From: Xanthostigma xanthostigma | Lineage: Eukaryota; Arthropoda; Insecta; Raphidioptera; Raphidiidae | Reading direction: 5' to 3' | Length of the DNA stretch: 64,000 nt | Assembly: GCA_963575645.1 (NCBI GenBank) | Contig: OY754467.1 | Span: 4,774,001-4,838,000 of the forward strand | Part shown: piece after piece, positions 55,552 through 64,000 of the stretch | Layout of the letters: the number at the start of each line of letters is the position of its first letter | How positions within the stretch are numbered: the stretch's first letter is position 1 | The notes under the pieces: generated by a model | Seen by the model: the letters and a program-made list of their open reading frames with translations, nothing else | Told to the model about the DNA's origin: nothing | Database searches by the model: none | Translations under genes and position numbers: made by a program

Positions 55552-58500
55552 ATGACTACCTTACAGCAAGTAAGTATTTATTTCTTATTTACTGCTCATA
55601 ATGACTTACAAGTAGGTTTACATATTGCATAAAAATGTTTTTATAGATTATTCGTCCCTGCATACGACCGATTGTTCGGGCATTATCAACCAGTGCTAAA
55701 TTAGAAAGTTCTGCTGCTGCTACTCAATCTAATGGCTACAGCTTTGGTAAGGAATAAACTTTTGTTTTTACTACTGTCATTTGTTTTTAAATATGAACAT
55801 AACCTTACTAACTGATTCTCACCAATGTTATAAACTAAACTTGTATGTTGTTATTTAGAACTTAACGATACCCAGAAAGAAGTTCAAGAGGTAGCGAGAA
55901 AATTTGCAAGAGAAGAAATCTTACCCGTAGCAGCTAAGTATGATAAAACCGGAGAGTACCCGTGGGAGATTGTCAAGAAAGCATGGGAGTTGGGTCTAAC
56001 AAATGGTCATATTCCGGCCGATATTGGTAATTACAATAAAAAAATCTATTATTCAGTAGTTTCAGTCGACGTTTATTTACAGGATCTATTTTATAGGTGG
56101 AATGAACATTGGTGTTTTTACCGGTTGCTTAGTCGTAGAAGAATTAGGTTACGCATGCTCTGGAATACAAACTGCAGTTGAAGGAACGAACTTAGGTGTA
56201 AGTTAATGTTGTATATTATATTTTCAGGCGGTTTGAATATCGGTGTATTTGACGGCTGTCTTGTAGCCGAAGAATTAGCTTACGCTTGTACGGGAATCAT
56301 GACTGCGCTTGAAGCTAGTGGGCTTGGTGTAAGTATGGGATTGTATGTTTCTTTGTGCTCAGTTGGAATATGTGTGTGTTTTTAAACTAAACAATAACTG
56401 TATTGTACTTTTAACCTGTACTGTTCTTTTAAAAGGACCACGATTCGATTTATTTAATTGCCAGTTTGTCAATTGTTTTTAGTTAATCATCCCGAAGAAG
56501 TTTTATAAATGTTACTTTTGGTTGTCCTGTCAATGTAAAAATGTACTAACGAGTTAGAAATTTAAAGGCATGCTAGGGATACGAATTTTTTTTTACACCG
56601 ACAGTTCTGGGACTGGCTAGTTTAATTCGCATTTCTGAAAACTATCAGAATGTTCTTTTTTTAAACTTAAGCTTTAAAGGGAAAGAGAACGTAAAGAAGT
56701 TATAATAATTATTGTTGATCATAATTGGCTTGTTTACCATTTTCATAAAATGCTTCTAGTGAAGTCATAAGGATAAAAAAATAATAAAAAAACATTGATT
56801 TTGTGTAACCTACAAAAGCATTAATCATTCATTTAACATCTGTACTTGTAAAAAAAATAATACGCATGCAATTTTGTGAACTTCTGTAAATTAAGTCAAC
56901 AAAATTCTCATTTATATTTTTAGCTTTTCTCGTTTTTTTTAATTTGTTATCTAATTTTTTGTGGTGTGCAAATCATGCAGGGGCATAGCTACCGCAGTAT
57001 CAATGATACAGGACCCCCGGACTAACGTGTTCATTTGGGTTTCGCCGCAGTCGGGTACAAGGACCCTTTGACAAATTGACAAATCACCTGACACTCTAGA
57101 CCTTTTTAATGTTTATAATATTTTATTTCAAAGATAATTATAATTACATCCCATTATAACTAACTGCATTACAAATTTTCAATTACATAATACACATTCT
57201 TAACAAGACTATATCATTTGGATTTTGGACTAAGAGCTGGCTACGGAGAAAATGGGTGACTCGGTGCAGAGCTGAAAATTTGCAGAATAATAGGAGATAG
57301 TACAAGTAAGTAGGGAAGAAATTGCCAGAAGGCTAGGCGGAAGATAAAGAGCCGCCAGAAGGCGCTAATGTTGTGAAAAAGCAGTGCACTTCTGGCAATT
57401 TCTATACTTATTCTGTAATTCAAAACTAGATTATATATTATATATATAGTTATAAGAGCATACTGAAAATTCAAACATGATATAATAATTACATTCAACA
57501 AATATTTAAAATTATTACTGACATTTTGATAGAAATAAAATTAATCGTCATATATTTTCATTAATAAAATTACGTTGTTATAACAATGTAATTTTATTAA
57601 TTTATTTAATTTTATTTCTATCAAAATGACATTAATAATTTTGAATATTTGTCGAATGTAATTATTATATCATGTTTGAATTTTCAGTATGCCCTTATAA
57701 CTATATAATGTATAATATATAATCTAGTTTTGAATTACAGAATAAGTATAGAAATTGCCAGAAGTGCACTGCTTTTTCGCAACATTAGCTCCTTCTGGCG
57801 GCTCTTTATCTTCCGCCTAGCCTTCTGGCAATTTTTTCCCTACTTGCTTGTACTATCTCCTATTATTCTGCAAATTTTCAGCTCTGCACCGAGTCACCCA
57901 TTTTCTCCGTAGCCAGCTCTCCGTCTATATATCATTGCCACAGTTACTAGAAACCATTTACATGAATGGATATTGTTTTGGAATAAACACTACAAATTAC
58001 AATAATTATTTTATTCAGTACCTATTGTATTTTAAATAATATGTTTATTTACAGCAAATGCCAGTTGTAATCGCGGGAAATAAGGAACAACAGAAAAAAT
58101 ACTTGGGACGCTTAATTGACGAGCCTTTGGTTGCTGTAAGTTTTAAAGAATGTTTAATACTAAGGGTTTCATTATACAAGTTGTGGAGGATCGCGATCTC
58201 TCCATAATACATGTCAACAGATCATACGCATTAGTCGCTGTATAATTTTCAGAATTTCTATCTGTCTATCCGTTTTTTCAACATTCACTCAAACGAAAAT
58301 TTACTCAATCCATTGTCTTATTTTAATTAGACTAAGATAAGAATCTAAGGGGTGTTGAACGCCAATCTGATTAATGAATATTTCTTTTTGGTTTATGCCG
58401 AGTAGCTGTTGGGATTTGACATAAAACGATACGACGTCTGGTGACAGCAATTTAAACCATAAACACACGACATTTTACGTGCTGTTAGCTGTTACAGTAT

Positions 58501-61243
58501 GTAAACGCGTAAGGTGCACATAGGGAAATTAGCATTGGGAAAAATACTTGGATCAGAGTTAGCCATGACTGCATTAATTGTTATTTCTATTGAATTATCG
58601 TCGTAATCTTGATGATTTCTATTTTATTTTGATTCATTTTTATTTTACTTGGCTTTTTTTAATAATAAAAGGCTCTTATAAATCGTTATTTTAATTTTTT
58701 TGTACAAAAATAAAACAAAAAAACAACTCCATCTGTTTGGAAACATTTCATTCAAAAATTGTCTGACTGGTATGACGTATGCGCGTTGGTAAATCAGTGA
58801 CCTAATGTCTTTAGGTTCAACACGAATAGGCGGAGATATTTGATCTCGCACCATATTTAAGTATTTTTGGGAATTTAATGTCCCATTAATAAAAAAAGTC
58901 CGATTATGTTGTAATCATTTGAATATTTTCTTCGGTAGTATACACATTCATTTTGCAAAAAAATATTATCTGTCAAATTGAAAAACAAGATTTCAAGGCT
59001 CACTCTGATCCAGTCATTTTTTCCCAATGTTAATTTCCCTACGTGCACCTTACGTGTTTACATACTTTATACCTACATGAAAAATTGTGGATTTGACATT
59101 ACATTTGGCCTAACACATGTCAAATCCCAACGGGCTTGGATACTATTAGAAACAAAGATTGTAAACAATAAGCAAATAAAACAAATTAACTCATATTCGT
59201 ATGATTAGTTCGAAAAATATGCAGGAAAACAAGTAATATGTGTGGATTTTATAAACTTGAAAATGAGTCAGTTGCCAAGTATTTTAGAAATGACTGATAA
59301 AGTCCAAAGATATATTCTAAATATTAAATACAAATGTTGACAGGATGTTGGCTTCTTTTAGTTTTTCTTTTAAAATATATTAATAATGGGCAGCATTTTA
59401 GGGCCTTTATATTAAAATTTCTTTTTTTTTAAGAAAATTATCTTTAACCTAACAAAATTTTTTTCCATACTCAATGAGACTCGAGGGAATCCCCCATGTA
59501 GCAAACAGAAAAAAAATTGAGAGAATGTCATAAACTAGAATTAGGTACCAAAACCTCATTTTGTCGCCACAGACCCTCACAGCTTTAAAATTTTAGACAA
59601 ACTTCGAACAAATAAAATTATTTGAAAGAATAATCAAAAAATTATATTGTTCAATATCAATATCGTTACATATAATAGATTCAGATGTAAAAATTCTGCA
59701 ACTTAAGTTTTAAAAACTAACTTTAACAGTAATGGTAATGAATTCCATTTAATTCGTAGGCTTACTGTGTGACTGAACCAGGTGCAGGCTCTGACGTAAA
59801 TGGAGTCAAAACAAAAGCTGAAAAGAAAGGCGATGAATGGATTCTTAACGGACAGAAAATGTGGATCACGAATGGTGGTGTTGCCAATTGGTATGCTGAA
59901 TAATATCGATTTAACAATTTTGAAAATCGAATATACCTTGGTCTATTCTTTTGTTTTCCAGGTATTTTGTTTTGGCTCGTACAAATCCAGATCCGAAATG
60001 TCCAGCGAGCAAGGCTTTCACCGGATTTATTGTCGAACGTGACTCTCCTGGACTAACTCCCGGCAGAAAGGTTTGTCTCCTTTTGCGCCAATATCATCAT
60101 CATATATATTAATACGCTAAGGTTAAGATGTTTGCCTCCCTTTTTAGAAAAAACCACACTACTTCTCCACATAAATTATATATCATTTTACAGATAATTG
60201 CTTGCTCTACTGACATCGACAACTAAAAAAATTATTATTGCTTTTGTTTTTGTAAATTAATTAATTATTAGCAACACTGAACAACGTCTGCCATCTGACG
60301 GCGCAACGCTGAACAACGTCACAGCAATGCTGCATGATGCCATCTGACGACTTAGCTCAACGCTTTTGCTACTTGCGCCTCTATATGACAATTTTAGTAA
60401 AATATTTCTTCGATCTGTCATCTGAGCTTCATATTGTAATACAACAAAAAGAAGAACGTTATAAGCAGTGTGCAAAATTAGAAACGAATTGAATACCTGC
60501 AATCATATTTAAAAAATAATTTTGTAAAGTGATAATTATTATACTTATTTAGTGCGAATAATTCGCACAGGTCACACTAGTTTTATATATTGCTCTAATA
60601 CTGTGTTTAAATTTTAGGAAATTAATATGGGCCAACGAGCATCTGATACAAGAGGCATAACGTTTGAAGATGTCCGAGTTCCAAAAGAAAACGTACTTCT
60701 TGGTGAAGGACAAGGTTTTAAAATTGCGATGGGTGCTTTCGATAAAACACGTCCTCCTGTATGTGTTGAAATATTTAACCAACTAAAATTTAAACTAGAA
60801 TAAATTAATGACTTGAATTTTAGGTTGCTGCAGGTGCAACAGGCTTAGCTCAAAGATGTTTGGATGAGGCATCGAAATATGCACTCGAACGGAAAACGTT
60901 CGGCGTTCCGATTGCGGCGCATCAAGCTGTAGGCTTTATGTTAGCCGATATGTCTATAGCCGTAGCGACATCTCGATTGTCCTGGCAAAAAGCTGCATGG
61001 GAAGTTGATCAAGGGCGCCGCAACACTTTGAATGCTTCGATAGCTAAATGCTATGCAGCCGATGCCGCTAATAAATGCGCTACCGATGCTGTGCAAATAT
61101 TCGGTGGAAATGGATTCAATACTGAATATCCAGTTGAAAAATTAATGAGAGATGCTAAGATCTATCAAATTTATGAAGGCACTTCACAAATCCAGCGTAT
61201 TATTATTTCGCGTGAAGTGATCGAACATGCCAAAACATTGTAA
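55552..61243 (+). CDS. Mcad: Medium-chain acyl-CoA dehydrogenase, mitochondrial, with two alternative exons 4
   Basis: Mitochondrial flavoenzyme for the first step of beta-oxidation: medium-chain acyl-CoA to trans-2-enoyl-CoA, electrons to ETF. Exons: 55552-55569, 55647-55746, 55859-56026, then either 56097-56197 or 56228-56328, then 58055-58135, 59760-59890, 59962-60070, 60618-60758, 60824-61243. Every junction is GT/AG and in phase; 422 residues with either exon (human 421). A transit peptide covers about residues 1-30 ([14 protein letters not shown]). Seen: the N-terminal helical domain (exons 3-4), the flavin-binding [11 protein letters not shown] and M-W-I-T-N-G-G (exon 6), E-R-K-T-F-G, and the catalytic base E401 in [10 protein letters not shown] (exon 9), the counterpart of mature human Glu376. 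Exons 8 and 9 split D-K-T-R-P-P/V-A-A-G. Introns 4, 5 and 7 hold a P1 palindrome, a mariner-like remnant and a Helitron. Active-site residues are all present. Confidence 0.95.
56097..56197 (+). other. Mcad: Mcad exon 4a (mutually exclusive version a)
   Basis: 101 nt, acceptor 'ttttatag', donor gtaagt. Encodes [16 protein letters not shown] then [18 protein letters not shown]. The Q and E in I-Q-T-A-V-E align with Gln95 and Glu99 of mature MCAD, so this version keeps both residues that close the acyl pocket. Confidence 0.85.
56228..56328 (+). other. Mcad: Mcad exon 4b (mutually exclusive version b)
   Basis: 101 nt, acceptor 'attttcag', donor gtaagt. Encodes [16 protein letters not shown] then [18 protein letters not shown]. 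Same length and phases as 4a and about 65% identical in protein. The position of Gln95 is Met here; Glu99 is kept. Only 30 nt separate it from exon 4a. Confidence 0.88.
57231..57928. mobile_element. Long palindromic element P1, copy D, in Mcad intron 4
   Basis: Left 'taagagctggctacgg', right 'ccgtagccagctctccgtctat'. Arms of about 320 bp, nearly identical; spacer with 'gttgttataacaatg' as in copy C. It lies between Mcad exon 4b and exon 5, so the Mcad pre-mRNA must contain a long hairpin. Confidence 0.78.
58404..59135 (-). mobile_element. Mariner/Tc1-like remnant with inverted ends, in Mcad intron 5
   Basis: gctgttgggatttgacat at the left is mirrored by 'atgtcaaatcccaacgggc' at the right. 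Further in, 'atgtaaacgcgtaaggtgcacatagggaaatt' is mirrored by 'aatttccctacgtgcaccttacgtgtttacat'. On the minus strand at about 58740-58895 is a transposase fragment [17 protein letters not shown], a pattern typical of mariner/Tc1-type DDE transposases. The transposase is otherwise lost. Exact family not decided. Confidence 0.65.
60100..60580 (+). mobile_element. Non-autonomous Helitron, copy 4, in Mcad intron 7
   Basis: TC start at 60100 (tcatatatattaatacgc), hairpin gtgcgaataattcgcac at 60552-60568, CTAG end at 60577-60580, followed by T. The shortest copy, without the internal duplication. The TC triplet is repeated just upstream (atcatcatc), so the exact start could be 60094 or 60097. Confidence 0.78.
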
Positions 61244-61363
61244 ATCAGTTTATTTCTTGTGCAGTAGATATAACGAAGAGATTAATGTTTCTTGTTATGA
61301 AAGAATTACAATATCAGAAGTTTAACAATAATTCCGTCACAATTTTTTTAGGCAGTATTTTCT

Positions 61364-61369
61364 ATTAAA
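61364..61369 (+). terminator. Polyadenylation signal of Mcad
   Basis: ATTAAA, the first common variant after the stop, 120 nt downstream. Confidence 0.35.
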
Positions 61370-62780
61370 GTGAAATTAATTGTTCTGTGTTTTATAGCTA
61401 GTCTTGTTTTAGTATAAAACAAGTGCCTTTATAATTTATATACTTCGTAAAATGATTTTTTATAATCTTTAAAAAAAATGCTATGTATTCCTATCTATTT
61501 TGTGAAATATATATATTTTTAATGATATGTAGTTTTTTTCCTTTGTGTGTTTTTATTCAACAGGAAATTTGATTTTGCCTTCCTAAGTATCAAAAGCTAT
61601 TTTTAAACAAACAATTGAATTGACTATTTTTGCATGGGAAGTACACTTTATATGTACAGATTTTATCATACAACTAACTCAGGCGAATGAAATTTGAACA
61701 ATTTTTAGTCTGTTCATGCAGTAACAGAATTTCTATAATAATTATGTAGTTTTCGTACGTTAAAAAACTTTCTCAATAGTTGATGATTTTGTACAGATAA
61801 TTTGAACGCGATAATATCTGTTTAGCATGTCATAGATGAGTGAACACAACCTCCAAACAATACACTAAAAATACAGTGTATTTTTAGTAGATTTAATTTA
61901 AAATTTATATATATAATAACACTCAGTTGTCGAGTATCTACAATCTCTCTCCCTCTGTATATTAAAAGAAAACAATTGAAATTATATGTTCTTTTAAAAG
62001 TCCACATAAATTTCTTATCGCAATTTTCAAAAGATAAGATTCCTAAAATATGAAGAACCATTATAAACTATCTGTTAAATTAAAATACATTATGAAGTAT
62101 TACATATATTTAAAAATAATAAATTTTCATAGTTCTTTGTAAATAACACTTTAAAGTGTATTTTTTAGTTATATACAATTGGCGCTTCTTTTTAAACATG
62201 TTGCTTTTAGTGTATATAAGAGATGCTTGCGCAACTCCACTAACCTAGTCAAAAATTTAGTATTTATATTTTTCTTAATTTTGGGTGTTTTCTTACGAGT
62301 TCATGTCTTTCTTTTATTTATAAATAAAAAATTAATTGTTTAAAACGTACAAAAAATGTTTTATTTGCCAATTTTCATAAATTGTCATAAATGCTTAAAA
62401 TTGCATAAAATGTTTTAAATATTCTAGAAAAACTAATAAACATTTCTTTCTATTCATTATTTTTAAAAGAAACATTTTAAAGACATATCTTTCGTTATAC
62501 AAAAATTATGCAATAAATTAGTTTTCACTTTCGTACAGTTCCATCATTTATGCAACCATTATAGTTGCTTACTTGAGCTACCGAGTTATGTCTGAATGCA
62601 TAGTGTAAGTGAAGTGGCCTACAGACCTACATTCAATACTTCGATTTTTATACCGCGTAAAAGAAAGAGAATTTAGTGAAACCTTGTTATATTAAAAAAA
62701 GTTCAGAGCTTTTTTAAGCTCGCAGTGTTTGTTTTCGCGATAAACAATCGCTCGATATAGTGTTATATTCTAAATGGACA
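61370..62780. other. Intergenic stretch
   Basis: AT-rich with no gene. A copy of the dispersed motif lies at 61918-61957. The last ~100 bp should be the promoter and 5' UTR of the exon at 62781. Confidence 0.35.
61918..61957 (-). repeat. Copy of the dispersed ~50 bp motif
   Basis: 'aacactcagttgtcgagtatctacaatctctctccctctg'; read on minus it is (GA)n, attgtagatactcgacaact. The 'gaggtcatcagcgtc' half is missing. Confidence 0.5.
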
Positions 62781-62958
62781 ATGCATGAAGAGGCGACAAG
62801 TATGACTAGCGTTCCGGGCTCTGTTGCCGCTTCTACTAGTCAGCCAAGCGCTCAGACTGCCCCTGGCTTGAGTACCACAGATGTTGATCCTATTGCTACA
62901 GATAATTCCACCTCTGACAATGTCGAATTACAAGTATCGTATTCATCTAATTCTGCAG
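62781..62958 (+). CDS. Probable first coding exon of an unrecognised gene (partial)
   Basis: I do not recognise this gene. The frame opens at ATG 62781 (A at -3, good context) and runs to a strong donor (gcag/gtatgt) at 62958/62959, leaving phase 1: 59 codons. The peptide is rich in Ser, Thr and Ala (V-P-G-S-V-A-A-S-T-S-Q-P-S-A-Q-T-A-P-G-L-S), then acidic, ending V-E-L-Q-V-S-Y-S-S-N-S-A. No signal peptide or domain. Codon use and base composition (about 48% GC) stand out from the surrounding ~30% GC, which supports coding. The next exon must lie beyond 64000, since I find no matching acceptor and frame before it. An ATG at 62774 in another frame gives a four-codon uORF that overlaps the start. 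Confidence 0.55.
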
Positions 62959-64000
62959 GTATGTCACATTTCCACTGTCATTTGATAATACCTAACTTTC
63001 ACACTAATCCGTCTGTCAACATAGGTTAGAAAATGTGCCATAAGGGCAGCAGGGCACAACACATTTTATGGTGTGTGTCTGTACAGAAACCTGTTTGATA
63101 ATAAATGTATACTGGCCACACAGAACGGATCTAGCCATTTCCTATAGAATAGGTTTACTCAGTACCTACTATGCTCTCATAATAAATTTATTATACGTAA
63201 TCCCCACTTACGTTTCTACCTGCAGTGTTGTAGGTAATACTAATAATAATACAACATTCATACATAATACCACCTGCATTGGTTATGCTATTCAGGTTAG
63301 AAGACAAGCAGATTCACTTTTGTTAATGTGATGTAATTGTTTATTCACAAGCAAAAGTCGTCTGTCTAGCTCCGTTCGTCTGCTGTTTTGCAACGCGAGC
63401 TTTTTGTTTTTTTATTTATACAAACGTATTGCAGTTAAAACGATACGTAAAATCATACAACTGAGACTAAAGTCTAAAACCAAAACAACCTAGTACAATA
63501 TTATTAACTTGCATTACTTATATTTATTTATAAAATGCACTCTTCCTTGGGATAGGTTCAGTTGTCATTTTGCTAACTTCTCACAATGTGTAGTTTGTCA
63601 AATGTAAACGTAAGCGTATTTCGATAATTCATAATTTATTGCAAGGTTAATTATTTACTTCCTCTATTTATATTTTTGATTCAAAATATAAACAATTTGT
63701 AATTATTTTGTTTCCTAAATATACAATGCAAATACGTATATTTTATGACATTACTAAGCGGTTTCATAAAAAGTAAATATATTGTAGTAGTAAGGAATAC
63801 ATTATTACAGGGTAATTAATGGATTAACATTGCTGTTCCGTGCCAATAAGTTGTATTAAGTACTACTGTTTTAGATAGTGTACCAATATTATTGCATCCT
63901 GGGTACATGCAGGGCATAAAGTAATCCAAAGCGACACAAACATATTTAGGTTGCATTTTACTATAGTACTAGTTCGATATAAAACTATTCTGGGACATAA
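62959..64000. other. Intron or flank of the last gene
   Basis: AT-rich with no exon recognised. The 87-codon frame at 63068-63331 has no family and no supporting splice sites. Confidence 0.35.

Noticed and set aside
55990-56181. Separate small gene over Mcad exons 3-4a.
   Set aside because: It reads through Mcad exon 3 into its intron; the splice phases show it is part of Mcad.
1-64000. CRISPR arrays, bacterial operons or ribosome binding sites.
   Set aside because: No direct-repeat/spacer array; genes have spliceosomal introns and polyadenylation signals, so the window is eukaryotic nuclear DNA.

Overview
This is an AT-rich insect nuclear window. The host genes are intron-containing and insect-like, and most of the sequence between and inside them is transposon-derived. 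The lineage within insects cannot be fixed from the sequence. Six genes can be read at exon level, plus one likely first exon at the right edge.

Left (1-11.3 kb, + strand): the 3' part of a CCN-family matricellular growth factor gene, with its TSP1 exon and terminal cystine-knot exon separated by a 9.7 kb intron full of SINEs, a LINE piece, a Helitron and MITEs. From 11.3 to 28 kb I see no host gene. This stretch holds palindromic and TIR elements, including one element inserted inside another, and hAT-like copies.

Middle (28.8-43.9 kb, - strand): two tandem intronless secreted adenosine deaminases (ADGF/ADA2 family). Both keep the zinc and catalytic residues and both have a TATA box. They remove extracellular adenosine. 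Next is a three-exon gene for a 142-residue secreted protein that I do not recognise and that is only visible after joining exons.

Right (49.8-61.3 kb, + strand): a four-exon TLS1/C9orf78 spliceosome-associated protein gene, then a medium-chain acyl-CoA dehydrogenase gene (Mcad) for mitochondrial beta-oxidation. The Mcad gene holds the best find here: two tandem 101-nt versions of exon 4, only 30 nt apart and in the same phase. They look like mutually exclusive exons, and they change the residue corresponding to Gln95 at the bottom of the acyl pocket. A probable first exon of an unrecognised gene starts at 62781.

Mobile DNA: four non-autonomous Helitrons (TC...hairpin...CTAG), four ~690 bp near-perfect palindromes, three tRNA-Leu-like SINEs with a fold-back tail, two composite SINEs with an internal tRNA-Lys-like promoter, several 8-bp-TSD elements, two Harbinger-like elements, mariner-like remnants, and a ~50 bp motif dispersed in at least seven places. 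Several of these lie within introns of the host genes.
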